A DNA stretch of 64,000 bases from Candidatus Lachnoclostridium pullistercoris. GTDB lineage: Bacteria > Bacillota > Clostridia > Lachnospirales > Lachnospiraceae. The translations under genes and the position numbers were made by a program. The DNA lies in assembly GCA_019119775.1 (NCBI GenBank), contig DWWL01000010.1:37463-101462 (forward strand), written 5' to 3'. How positions within the stretch are numbered: position 1 is the first letter of the stretch; every line of letters begins with the position of its first letter. Positions 16,825-24,675 of the stretch are shown piece by piece. The notes under the pieces were generated by a model, which saw only the letters and a program-made list of their open reading frames with translations, was not told the origin of the DNA and did not search any database.

Positions 16825-18386
16825 CTGCGTCCTCCTTCGTCCATCCCCCTGTTTTCCGCCTGAAACACCCGAAAGCCTGTGTCGATCCTCTCTGCCGCGG
16901 ACGGGTGCTCCTGCTTCAGCTGCTCTCCGGCCCGGCGTATCCGCTCCCGCCCGATCTCGCAGATGGTGCCAAAACCAGCTCTGGCCCCGTCCGACCTGGG
17001 AGCGGTGGCCTCCGGGGCCTGCACCAGAATAAACTTTCGGTTTCCGCCGTCCGCCAGATTCTGCTCCATCACCGCCTGGGCCGTCGTCCCGGAACCGGAA
17101 AAAAAGTCCAGCACCAGATCGTCTCCGGACGTGGAGTACTGCACCAGAGCCCGGATCAGAGCCACCGGCTTGGCGTAGTCAAACACGCTGGAATCAAAGA
17201 GTTTCAACAAGTTCTTTTTCCCGTTGTCGTTGGAAAAACGGTTCTCCACAAATTCCAGGGTGGAGATCGCCCTGGTGCGGTTCACATGCTCCACCGCAAA
17301 TCCGGAACCTGTTCTCACGATCCTGGCGTTCTGGTAGGTTTTTGTGTAAATTCGAGAATAATTCTCATATTTTTTCACCACCACAAACCCGTTTTTCAGC
17401 CCAAACTCAAACAGATCCCTGCTCCAGCGCCAGGCCCAGTCCGCCCGGGCGTGTTTTCCCTCTTTCCGCTCCAGGTATTTCTCATAAGAATTGCCGGGAT
17501 AAAACGTTTCCCCGTCAATCTCTATGGGATAATCCAGGCCGGGGCTGTAGGAAAGGCTGTTGTAGTCCAGCGTCTGGTTGAGCTTGTATTTTCCCCTCTC
17601 CTCCACGTACTCATCGCTGTATTTAAAGCCGGCGTCTGTGTGGGAAGGCAGATAAAATCTCGGGCTGTCCCCCCTGCTGAAGGCCAGCACATAGTCATGG
17701 TTTTTGGCGATGGCCTCCGTGGTCTTGCCCGCTTTTTTCGTGATCCTGGGGAAACAGGCCAGGAAATGGCTGCCGCCGAATATTTCCCCGGCAATCTTCT
17801 GCAGATTGCTCAGCTCGTTGTCGTCAATGGACATGAACAGAATGCCGTCCTCTGTCAGCAGGCGTCGGGCTGCCGTCAGGCGGGAGTACATCATGGAACA
17901 CCAGTCTGAGTGGTATCTGCCGTCGGCCGGGATATTTTTCCCGTCCCCGCCGGTCCGGCTCCTGTACTCGCCGCTGTCCATGGCAAAAGAGTCCCGGTAT
18001 ACAAAATCGTGGCCCGTGTTGTAGGGCGGGTCGATATAGATCATCTTGATCCGGCCCCCGTAATCCTTTTCCAGGAGCTTCAGCACTTCCAGATTGTCCC
18101 CTTCTATATAGCAATTTCCCGTTTTCTCCCAGTCCAGGGAGAGATCTTTTCTGGGCACAAGCACCTGCTCTGCCGGCTGGTCCGCCTCCGCCATGGCAGC
18201 CCGTTTTCCCACCCAGGTAAAAGAGTACGTTTCCTCCGTCTCCCCTTCCGTGAGCAGCTGCCTGAGAAGATCCATGTCCACCGCCTTTTTTAACTCCCCG
18301 TTCTTCCCCCTCACTTCCGTGACGCAGCCGGGAAACAGCTTCTCCAGCTTTTCTATATTTTCCTGCACCAGGTTTCTCTCCTTCAC
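16821..18386 (-). CDS. Site-specific DNA methyltransferase, Type III Mod-like (beta class)
   Basis: AdoMet-dependent DNA methyltransferase of 521 residues, probably N6-adenine. The catalytic motif DPPYNTG (residues 119-125) precedes the AdoMet-binding motif LDFFSGSGTTAQ (from residue 426), the order that defines the beta class used by Type III Mod proteins. The roughly 300 residues between them hold the target-recognition region, and the C-terminus ends in a Mod-like TGFRVFQAEN. No Type III Res helicase-nuclease follows; instead the gene overlaps by ATGA with a PD-(D/E)xK-like gene before it and an unknown gene after it. It would protect host DNA from the partner nuclease. Confidence 0.9.
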   Translation of the reverse strand: MKERNLVQENIEKLEKLFPGCVTEVRGKNGELKKAVDMDLLRQLLTEGETEETYSFTWVGKRAAMAEADQPAEQVLVPRKDLSLDWEKTGNCYIEGDNLEVLKLLEKDYGGRIKMIYIDPPYNTGHDFVYRDSFAMDSGEYRSRTGGDGKNIPADGRYHSDWCSMMYSRLTAARRLLTEDGILFMSIDDNELSNLQKIAGEIFGGSHFLACFPRITKKAGKTTEAIAKNHDYVLAFSRGDSPRFYLPSHTDAGFKYSDEYVEERGKYKLNQTLDYNSLSYSPGLDYPIEIDGETFYPGNSYEKYLERKEGKHARADWAWRWSRDLFEFGLKNGFVVVKKYENYSRIYTKTYQNARIVRTGSGFAVEHVNRTRAISTLEFVENRFSNDNGKKNLLKLFDSSVFDYAKPVALIRALVQYSTSGDDLVLDFFSGSGTTAQAVMEQNLADGGNRKFILVQAPEATAPRSDGARAGFGTICEIGRERIRRAGEQLKQEHPSAAERIDTGFRVFQAENRGMDEGGRR

Positions 18387-19477
18387 CTGCCGTTCCTCCT
18401 GTTCCCTTTTTCATCTGTCTTTCTCAGCCCGTATTCTCTGTCCATGGAAAAATTCCTCCTGCAGTCAAAGCATCGAAGGTAATACTGCTCATGTTTCCGG
18501 CTGCCGCAGACCTGCAGAACCCCGCCGCAGACTGGGCAGACCATCTCATGGCCGCAGAACAGCCGCTCCCAGGCCGCCTGCCGGTCCCGGTTCCACAGCC
18601 GCGGATCCCGGCCGATCTCTTCCACCGGATGCCGGTCCCTAATGCTCCTCATATAGTAAACTGCTCCGCCGGACTTTTGCCCGGGCATCTTTCCGATCTC
18701 AGGCCAGGCGAAAAAATCCTCCCTGGAAACGTAGCCGGGAACGTACACATGCCCGCCTTCATAGTCAAAATACAGCCGGGTGTAAACGTCGCAGGCGTTG
18801 TCATACTCCTCCCTCATCAGCCGGTGAAGAAAAGCGCGGTTGCCCGCCGGAAATTCATCTCCCCTCAGAGCCCTGACATACTCCGCATACTGGTAAAAAG
18901 ATCCGATCTCTTCGCTGCTGCGGAGAAAATGGGGGTAGACGAAAAAATCCCGCTCCAGAATATTGGCCGCAATCACAGAGAAGTCTTCCTTCGTCCGCCG
19001 GCAGGAATGGCTCACCCCCGCCAAATCCCTCCCCTTTAAAACCGACGATTTGATCTCCACCGTGACCGCCCCGTGGCTGCTTAAATACTCTCTCAGCTTC
19101 ACCGGGATGACCCCGGATCCGCTTCCGGCCGCCGCCTCTGCCAGACGGCTCTCACAATCCCTGCGCACGGCCTCAGCCGTCTCTTTCTGAAAGATCAGGG
19201 CATCCACCGGAGCGTGGTTTTTCATTCCATCCGTCCGAAACTGATCGTAAACGGACAGGGAGACGCCTGCAATCTGCTCCAGACACGCCTCAAAGACCGC
19301 CTCCGCAGTCTTTCCCTGCACCGTATTTTTCAGGATCTCCCGGAAACCGCGGTTTTTCTGCCATGTGTTTTTCGTATGGCGGGCCGTCTCCTCCGCCGCC
19401 TCCATCTCCCTGTCATCTAATCTGGGGATTTCGCACACCCAGGATCCTTCCGCCCGCCAGAAGTAAATCTCTCTCAT
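18383..19477 (-). CDS. Putative PD-(D/E)xK restriction nuclease with C-terminal zinc ribbon
   Basis: A 364-residue protein with no family I can name. The pattern E59 (GKTAEAVFE), D92 (HAPVDALIF) and E141-x-K143 (VTVEIKSS) is what a PD-(D/E)xK nuclease core looks like: a helix with Glu, a strand ending in Asp, then a strand with ExK. Residues 300-330 carry CPVC and CFDC pairs, a probable zinc ribbon for DNA binding. It is the first gene of the cassette and overlaps the methyltransferase start by ATGA, the arrangement expected for a restriction enzyme. The start ATG has GGGGAGAGAT in front. The nuclease call rests on short motifs and genomic context, not on full-length homology. Confidence 0.6.
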   Translation of the reverse strand: MREIYFWRAEGSWVCEIPRLDDREMEAAEETARHTKNTWQKNRGFREILKNTVQGKTAEAVFEACLEQIAGVSLSVYDQFRTDGMKNHAPVDALIFQKETAEAVRRDCESRLAEAAAGSGSGVIPVKLREYLSSHGAVTVEIKSSVLKGRDLAGVSHSCRRTKEDFSVIAANILERDFFVYPHFLRSSEEIGSFYQYAEYVRALRGDEFPAGNRAFLHRLMREEYDNACDVYTRLYFDYEGGHVYVPGYVSREDFFAWPEIGKMPGQKSGGAVYYMRSIRDRHPVEEIGRDPRLWNRDRQAAWERLFCGHEMVCPVCGGVLQVCGSRKHEQYYLRCFDCRRNFSMDREYGLRKTDEKGNRRNGR

Positions 19478-19808
19478 ATCTCTCCCCGATCCTTCCGCAT
19501 CCTCAGCGTCTTCTCATCCCTTCCGCCGCCGAAAAATTTGTCCGACACCGCCGGAAATTCCCCAGAAGCTCAAAAAGGATCCGCCGGAATTCTCCTTCCC
19601 GGCCGCGTCTTTGCTGTCCGGCCATTCTCTCAAGCCTTCTCCCATTCTCCTTAGTCTCCTCCCCGATTCTTGTCATCTCTGTCCATCCAGTATATCAAAA
19701 AAACGGGCTCCCCTCAATTTAAACATTTCAGGAATCCCGTTTTCTTTTTCTATCCCGGTCTCAGCCGCCTATCCCCTCTTTGCCGGCCGGCGGATCACCG
19801 TTTTCCCA
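19478..19808. other. Gene-free stretch with overlapping terminator and promoter
   Basis: No supported gene. At 19699-19750 an inverted repeat (AAAACGGG arms, about 28-base loop) followed on the minus strand by a T7 run ends the ferredoxin operon. A minus-strand promoter, TTGAGG (19712-19717) and TATACT (19689-19694) 17 bases apart, is embedded in the same hairpin and would start the nuclease-methyltransferase cassette near 19682, leaving a leader of about 205 bases. Confidence 0.55.
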
Positions 19809-20441
19809 TCAGGCGTTCTGTTTTTCCAGCTTATCCCCAGCCGCCCGGCATACCGGGCAGACCGGTTCCTCCCCGGCCGGAACTTTAAACACATGGCCGC
19901 AGACGCTGCAGCGGTAAGTCACCTCCGTCTCTTCCGTGCCTGCGTCATTGTCCGGCAGAAGCTCCAAAAGCTGTTTCGCCGCCTCCGCAGGGAAACCGGC
20001 CGTGGGGGGATTTTCCGTCCATTCTCTCAATATCCTGTGGGTGTTCCCGCTCTGGGGAAGCATGTAGCCGGACTCCCGCAGCAGATCCTCATTTACCAGG
20101 CGGATGGATTTCGCCGCGGCAGTCATCAGCCGGTAAAGCCCGTCTGTCTTTGCCGTTTCCGCCAGCTGCAGAGCTATTTTTTCCTGTCTGGCCTTATTTT
20201 CAGACAGCCTGAAGGAAGCCGCCAGCACCGCTTCCTCCTTTTTCTGCTGGGGCGGATATTCCAGAGGAACCATGGAAATAGCTCCGCTGGGACAGGCTTT
20301 CGCGCACACGCCGCAGCCCACGCATTTTTCCGTGTCGATCACGCTGTTTTCCGTGTCGGACGCCCCGGTGGGGCATACGTACAGGCACAGGCAGTCCTTG
20401 GTGCAGAGCCGCAGATTTCTCACTGCAATCTGAGTCTTCAT
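19809..20441 (-). CDS. Ferredoxin-like 4Fe-4S protein with C-terminal rubredoxin-like domain
   Basis: A 210-residue electron-transfer protein. The N-terminus holds two cysteine clusters, the irregular [12 protein letters not shown] and the regular [12 protein letters not shown], typical of 2[4Fe-4S] ferredoxins. A helical middle of about 100 residues follows, and the C-terminus carries CSVCGHVF and CPVC, a rubredoxin-like or zinc-ribbon domain. It starts inside the stop of the preceding rubredoxin-rubrerythrin-like gene (ATGA overlap), so the two are translated together and probably work as partners in peroxide or oxygen reduction. The exact acceptor is unknown. The long middle segment is unusual for a ferredoxin. 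Confidence 0.8.
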   Translation of the reverse strand: MKTQIAVRNLRLCTKDCLCLYVCPTGASDTENSVIDTEKCVGCGVCAKACPSGAISMVPLEYPPQQKKEEAVLAASFRLSENKARQEKIALQLAETAKTDGLYRLMTAAAKSIRLVNEDLLRESGYMLPQSGNTHRILREWTENPPTAGFPAEAAKQLLELLPDNDAGTEETEVTYRCSVCGHVFKVPAGEEPVCPVCRAAGDKLEKQNA

Positions 20442-21091
20442 GCCATCCTCCTCCCTTCTGTCCGCTCAAACTTCCAGGCCGGAACCTTGCACACAGGGCA
20501 GATCGCCGGCGGCTCATCTCCCACATACACAAAGCCGCAGACAGAACACACCCAGATCTCCGTGTCCTTTAAAAACGCCTCCCCTTCCCTCTCATAGCGC
20601 TGCATGAGCGAGTGGAGGATCGCCGTCACTTTCTCTCCCCAGACGCAGACTCTTAAAGTTCCCCGGTCCCCGGCCTCCTTTGCCGCACCGCTGACTGCAG
20701 GATATCCCGTCTCCAGATCTTCCGCAAACAGACGGTCCAGGACATCGCGGTCTGCTCCTTCCTCCGCGGGGACAGCGGCGGTAAAATGGCCGGCCAGCTC
20801 CTTAAAGAGGCCGGCTTCTTTTTCCTTATACTGCTTTTCGCAGCCCCTGGCCAGATTGGAACAGAGAGCCGCCAATACTCCCGCCGGCAGCTTTTCCAGA
20901 TCTTCATCCGGCCGGACAGGCGCCGCAGCCGGCGCTTTCTTCATTTCTGCCTTCTCACTCTTTTCCGGCACAAACAGCGATTTTGCCGCGCCGCACAGCG
21001 GGCACACCCACGATTCCGGAAGCTGGGAAAAGGCGCGCTTTTCTTTTTCCTCATCGTAGACATATCCGCAGACAGAACAGACATATCTCAT
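20438..21091 (-). CDS. Double-rubredoxin protein with rubrerythrin-like middle
   Basis: A 217-residue protein with a rubredoxin at each end: N-terminal [11 protein letters not shown] with [11 protein letters not shown], and C-terminal [20 protein letters not shown]. The middle (residues 60-170) is helical and may be a degenerate rubrerythrin domain, but I do not see the paired EExxH iron motifs, so peroxidase activity is doubtful. A linker rich in Lys, Ala and Pro joins the first rubredoxin. The gene opens a two-gene operon with the ferredoxin fusion, preceded by a strong promoter and a leader of about 200 bases. The start ATG follows GGGAGGGAAGTCT. Confidence 0.78.
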   Translation of the reverse strand: MRYVCSVCGYVYDEEKEKRAFSQLPESWVCPLCGAAKSLFVPEKSEKAEMKKAPAAAPVRPDEDLEKLPAGVLAALCSNLARGCEKQYKEKEAGLFKELAGHFTAAVPAEEGADRDVLDRLFAEDLETGYPAVSGAAKEAGDRGTLRVCVWGEKVTAILHSLMQRYEREGEAFLKDTEIWVCSVCGFVYVGDEPPAICPVCKVPAWKFERTEGRRMA

Positions 21092-21109
21092 AGACTTCCC
21101 TCCCTTGTT

Positions 21110-21299
21110 TTATTTTTATCTGCATTTATATACAGCAGAAGATCTCTGCGGTATTTCGTAACTGGGGTGTTTGGGGACAATCAGACGGAGTTTTCGTGAA
21201 GCGGCTGTAAATCTGCCGCTGCCTGAAATGCCGCGGCAGATCCGGCGGCACAGGCAGCAGCTGAAGACAGATAAAACAATGATGCAAAAGATTTTTTCT
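21110..21299 (-). other. Long structured leader of the rubredoxin operon
   Basis: The transcript leader predicted from the promoter at 21306-21334 is about 208 bases. Two stems in it exclude each other: GCTGCCTG pairs with CAGGCAGC, and CTGCCGC pairs with GCGGCAG, the partners overlapping. I recognise no known riboswitch class. Confidence 0.4.
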
Positions 21300-21305
21300 G
21301 ATTTT

Positions 21306-21334
21306 ATTATAATAGAAAGGAACTGAATTGACAA
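21306..21334 (-). promoter_or_regulatory. Sigma-A promoter of the rubredoxin/ferredoxin operon
   Basis: Minus-strand TTGTCA (21329-21334) and a perfect TATAAT (21306-21311) with 17 bases between. Confidence 0.75.
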
Positions 21335-21369
21335 GAAAAACGTCGCTAAAAGGCGGCAGTCAGCACTTC

Positions 21370-22416
21370 TTACCGCCCCTGGATCTCCTGGTTTCCGGTG
21401 CTCCAGACGTGCTGTTCTTTGGCAGCGGCCGGAGTATTCTGCGCCATCACGCCCACCAGCTTATGGGGGATGTAGGGCTCTTCCAGATAGGCTGACTCTT
21501 CCGGCGTCAGCTCAAGATCCGCTGCCTTTGCCGCTCCCTCAATGTGGTGCATCTTGGTCGCGCCCACCACCGGAGCCGTCACCTTGGTGAGCAGCCAGGC
21601 CAGCGAGATCTCCGTCATGGAAACGCCGCGCTTTTCTGCCAGCTCCGCTACCCGGTCAATGACAGCCTGATCCTGTTTCGCTGTGGCGTCGTATTTGAAT
21701 TTGGCGTAGCTGTCTTCCTGAAGCCGTTTGGAAGTCTCGCCGGGATGCCTGGACAGACGTCCGCCTGCCAGAGAACTGTAAGGCGTCATGGCGATGCTGT
21801 CCTCGGCGCAGAGTTTTGCCATCTCCCGCTCTTCCTCACGGAAAATCAGGTTGTAATGGTTCTGAACGGAGACAAACTTTGCAAATCCTTCTTTCTCCGC
21901 CAGGGCGTTGGCCTTGGCCAGCTGATAGGCAAAGCAGTTGGAAATGCCGATATAACGGACCTTGCCCGCCTGCACAGCGCGGTTCAGCCCGTCCAGAATG
22001 TCATAGAGCGGCGTTTCGTAGTCCCACATGTGGTAAATATAGAGGTCCACATAGTCCATTCCCAGATTTCTCAGGCTGGTGTCGATCATGTTCTGGATGT
22101 GCTGCTGCCCGGTGATTCCGGCCGCGATCTCCTCCTGGGTGCGGGGCAGAAATTTGGTGGCCACCACCACTTTATCCCTCTCTGCAAAATCCCGCAGGGC
22201 ACGGCCCAGATACTGCTCGCTGGTCCCGCTCTGATAGCCCACAGCCGTGTCAAAGAAATTGACTCCCAGCTCCAGGCCCCGTCTGATGATCCCGCGGGAG
22301 TGCTCCTCGTCCAGAGTCCAGCTGTGCTGGCCGTTGTGAGGATCGCCGAATCCCATACATCCCATGCAGATGCGGGAAACAGTCAGGTCTGAAGTTCCAA
22401 GTTTTGTATACTGCAT
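21370..22416 (-). CDS. Aldo/keto reductase
   Basis: NADPH-dependent oxidoreductase (348 residues) with a TIM-barrel fold. Catalytic residues are visible as the Asp in FFDTAVGYQ, the Tyr following it, Lys in VVATKF and His in LYIYHMWD; the cofactor end shows PVVGATKMHHIE. It reduces small aldehydes or ketones. It is the last gene of a redox cluster with a cupin, flavodoxin, flavin reductase and FMN oxidoreductase. ATG 22416 is chosen because GGAGTAGGAGGGAGCAGA precedes it; the in-frame extension reads through the cupin gene end. Confidence 0.9.
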   Translation of the reverse strand: MQYTKLGTSDLTVSRICMGCMGFGDPHNGQHSWTLDEEHSRGIIRRGLELGVNFFDTAVGYQSGTSEQYLGRALRDFAERDKVVVATKFLPRTQEEIAAGITGQQHIQNMIDTSLRNLGMDYVDLYIYHMWDYETPLYDILDGLNRAVQAGKVRYIGISNCFAYQLAKANALAEKEGFAKFVSVQNHYNLIFREEEREMAKLCAEDSIAMTPYSSLAGGRLSRHPGETSKRLQEDSYAKFKYDATAKQDQAVIDRVAELAEKRGVSMTEISLAWLLTKVTAPVVGATKMHHIEGAAKAADLELTPEESAYLEEPYIPHKLVGVMAQNTPAAAKEQHVWSTGNQEIQGR

Positions 22417-22427
22417 TCTGCTCCCTC

Positions 22428-22865
22428 CTACTCCAATCCATTGTAAGCTGCATCGTCCACCGGCTCGCACCATTCGTTGGAGGTCTCCTCACCGGGAACT
22501 TCCACTGCGATATGGGAAAACCAGCTGTCCTTTTTTGCACCGTGCCAGTGCTTGACCTCCGCCGGGATGGTGATGACCGTGCCGGGAGTCAGGCTGACGG
22601 CTGCCTTTCCTTCTTCCTGATACCAGCCCTCGCCGGCAGTGCAGATAAGCAGCTGACCGCCGCCGCTTTTGGCGTGATGGATGTGCCAGTTGTTGCGGCA
22701 GCCCGGCTCGAAAGTAACATTCGCCAGAAATACCGGGCATTTGCCGGCTTCTGTCAGCGGGTTTAAGTAGGAATTGCCGATAAAATACTGGGCATAGGCG
22801 GTGTTGGCACCTCCGAGGCCGAACACGTTTTCTTTGCTGAATTGTTCTTTGTCGCTGATACGCAT
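22428..22865 (-). CDS. Small cupin-domain protein
   Basis: A 145-residue single-domain beta-barrel. The metal motif appears as NNWHIHHAKSGGGQ and later HWHGAKKDSWF, supplying three or four histidines. Proteins of this kind lie beside carboxymuconolactone decarboxylase-like or aldo/keto genes and are of uncertain function, sometimes quinone- or aldehyde-related. It lies 12 bases before the aldo/keto reductase. The second ATG (22865) is chosen since AGGAG is then 8 bases away, against 2 for the first. Confidence 0.85.
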   Translation of the reverse strand: MRISDKEQFSKENVFGLGGANTAYAQYFIGNSYLNPLTEAGKCPVFLANVTFEPGCRNNWHIHHAKSGGGQLLICTAGEGWYQEEGKAAVSLTPGTVITIPAEVKHWHGAKKDSWFSHIAVEVPGEETSNEWCEPVDDAAYNGLE

Positions 22866-22904
22866 AATCATTTCTCCTTTTTCTTTTACTATTTTCCGCG
22901 GCTG

Positions 22905-23426
22905 TCAGCCTGCATATGCGGCAGACAATGTCCTCAGGCCATTTTGGGTCAGCCACAGCCGCAGGATTTCCCGCATATCTCCGCTGCCGTTCTCGGTGAT
23001 GCCCAGCGCCCCGCGGACATCCGCCCTCGGGCACAGGCGGGAAATATCCCGTCTGAAATCACAGGACACACCGCCGCAGTGGGAGTAGAACGGCAGGATT
23101 ATTTTTCCGGACAGATCGTTTTCCGCCAGCCAGGACGCCAGCGGAGGGGCTATGCTCCCGCACCAGTTGGGAGATCCGGCAAAAATAACGGAATAGGGCT
23201 TCGGGTCGCCGGATCCTGGCAGGAGACGGGGATGATACCCTGTCTCCACTTCTCTCCGTGCCTGTTCGAGCAGTTCCGGAAATGCCATGGGATAGGGCTG
23301 CCATGGATAAATCTCATGCCAGTCGCCCCCGGTTATGGCGCTGATCTCCTTCGCGATCCGATGAGTGCTTCCGGAATAAGAATATGATATGATCAGAGGA
23401 CGATCTGCCGATCCTGACGCACTCAT
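22905..23426 (-). CDS. Flavodoxin
   Basis: FMN-binding electron carrier of 173 residues. The phosphate-binding loop is SYSGSTHRIA near residue 15, and the isoalloxazine loops are GSPNWCGSIAPPL and YSHCGG. This is the longer, variant flavodoxin type found with flavin reductases. Its ATG overlaps the stop of the flavin reductase gene (ATGA), implying coupled translation. It probably accepts electrons from NAD(P)H oxidoreductases in this cluster. Confidence 0.88.
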   Translation of the reverse strand: MSASGSADRPLIISYSYSGSTHRIAKEISAITGGDWHEIYPWQPYPMAFPELLEQARREVETGYHPRLLPGSGDPKPYSVIFAGSPNWCGSIAPPLASWLAENDLSGKIILPFYSHCGGVSCDFRRDISRLCPRADVRGALGITENGSGDMREILRLWLTQNGLRTLSAAYAG

Positions 23427-23977
23427 TTTTCCAGATCCCTGCCGAAAGACATGCACTTTCCGATCACATCCCCGGTGCGCAGATATTCATAAGTGGGCAT
23501 TTCAAAGAGCACCGGCTTGAGGGCGCGGTAGTCGATCTTTCCCTCCTCATTCAGCACACTTTCCTCGGCATAAGTCCCGTCGATGGTGCAGATAAAACTC
23601 TCAAATCCCTTTGTCTCGTAAATGTCTTCCACACTGCACACCATGGTTACCGGAGCCTGGGCGATCATGGGCACTCCGGCATCGTCCACCACATATTCAA
23701 ACAGTTTGGATTTATCTTCCTTGCTGCCGCTGACGCAGCCGGAGCGGTCCGCCCTGGCTAACAGAGCCTCATCCACAATGTTGATGGAGAGCTTTTTGCT
23801 CTCCTTGATCCCTTTGTTGGTGTAATGAGCGCTGGCCAGGCTGATCATCACATGGTCATGGCCGATAATGCCCAGATGGCCGACCAGCAGCCAGTTGGGC
23901 TTTCCGTCCACCATTGTGCCTACCACCACTAGGGGAGTGGGATACAGTGCCAGAGAATTTCCAATGTTCTTTTTCAT
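23423..23977 (-). CDS. Flavin reductase-like FMN-binding protein
   Basis: A 184-residue split-barrel flavoprotein of the flavin reductase / FMN-binding family, opening with ALYPTPLVVVGTMVDGKPNW, which is characteristic. It has SLASAHYTNKGIKES and NIVDEALLARADRSG further on. It reduces or binds FMN and commonly works with flavodoxins in anaerobes. It lies 29 bases after the FMN oxidoreductase gene and overlaps the flavodoxin. Start ATG with GAGGTAATACATT. Confidence 0.88.
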   Translation of the reverse strand: MKKNIGNSLALYPTPLVVVGTMVDGKPNWLLVGHLGIIGHDHVMISLASAHYTNKGIKESKKLSINIVDEALLARADRSGCVSGSKEDKSKLFEYVVDDAGVPMIAQAPVTMVCSVEDIYETKGFESFICTIDGTYAEESVLNEEGKIDYRALKPVLFEMPTYEYLRTGDVIGKCMSFGRDLEK

Positions 23978-24006
23978 AATGTATTACCTCCTGCAGTATT
24001 CTGCTT

Positions 24007-24543
24007 TTATTTCAGCCGATTTCCAAGGGTGTACGCCTCTTTGGGATACTGGGAATGCTGGGTCATAGACGGCGTGCCGCAGCCGCGTCCCAGCACCATG
24101 CCCATATCTTCCAGGTTCAGGTAGCGCACCAGGGTTTTATAGTGGGCTTCCAGCGCCTCAAAAGTCCAGTCATCGCTGTTCCATGCCGCTGACAGCAGTG
24201 CAGACTTCATATGTCTGCGCTGGATCGAGCTGTTAAAGGCGCAGAAGCGGTCGATCATTGTTTTTAACTGGGCCGACATTCCGTAATAATAAAGGGGCGT
24301 GACAAACACCAGCATATCGGCAGCAAGGATTTTGGGGCGGATGTCCTCCACATCATCCTTCTGCACACAGGGCCCCTCATACCCGCAGCGGACGCAGCCG
24401 GTGCAGGGATGGATACGGGCATGGGCTGTGTCGATGATTTCCACGCTGTGTCCCGCTTCCTCCGCCCCCTGCCGGAAACAGTCTGCCAGCAGGTTGGAGG
24501 AACCTTTTTTGTTCGGACTTCCTTCCAAAATAACGATCTTCAT
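24007..24543 (-). CDS. NAD(P)H-dependent FMN oxidoreductase
   Basis: Flavodoxin-fold reductase of 178 residues (NADPH-dependent FMN reductase / iron-sulfur flavoprotein type). It has the FMN phosphate loop GSPNKKGSSNLLADCF, a cysteine motif CTGCVRCGYEGPC that in relatives binds an iron-sulfur cluster or is a dithiol, and FVTPLYYYGMSAQLKTMIDR. First gene of a five-gene redox operon ending with the aldo/keto reductase. A promoter sharing a motif with the neighbouring flavodoxin gene lies upstream. Confidence 0.9.
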   Translation of the reverse strand: MKIVILEGSPNKKGSSNLLADCFRQGAEEAGHSVEIIDTAHARIHPCTGCVRCGYEGPCVQKDDVEDIRPKILAADMLVFVTPLYYYGMSAQLKTMIDRFCAFNSSIQRRHMKSALLSAAWNSDDWTFEALEAHYKTLVRYLNLEDMGMVLGRGCGTPSMTQHSQYPKEAYTLGNRLK

Positions 24544-24590
24544 GGCAATGCCTCCTTTCAGCCTCTGAATCTGTAACTTTCATCTCTTTT

Positions 24591-24634
24591 ATCTTACTCG
24601 CTGATATTTGACTTTTCCAATACTTATGTTTTAT
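24591..24634 (-). promoter_or_regulatory. Promoter of the five-gene redox operon with shared upstream motif
   Basis: Minus-strand TGGAAA (24614-24619) and TAAGAT (24591-24596) are 17 bases apart. Directly upstream of and overlapping the -35 box is ATAAAACATAAGTATTGG, nearly the same as at 25879-25900, suggesting one activator for both units. Confidence 0.6.
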
Positions 24635-24675
24635 GGCCAATCATGCCTGTTCTGTATTGATTGATGCCTTCTCCA

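Noticed and set aside
16719..17909. Long plus-strand frame opposite the DNA methyltransferase
   Set aside because: Methyltransferase motifs DPPYNTG and LDFFSGSGTT are clear on the minus strand; the other frame has no recognisable features.
19503..19676. A 57-codon minus-strand frame (MTRIGEETKE...) upstream of the nuclease gene
   Set aside because: Its ATG would be only about six bases from the predicted transcript start, the ribosome site would lie outside the RNA, and the product is low-complexity Arg/Glu-rich without a known fold.
21116..21334. Small minus-strand frame in the rubredoxin-operon leader
   Set aside because: It begins inside the promoter and cannot be translated from the predicted transcript.
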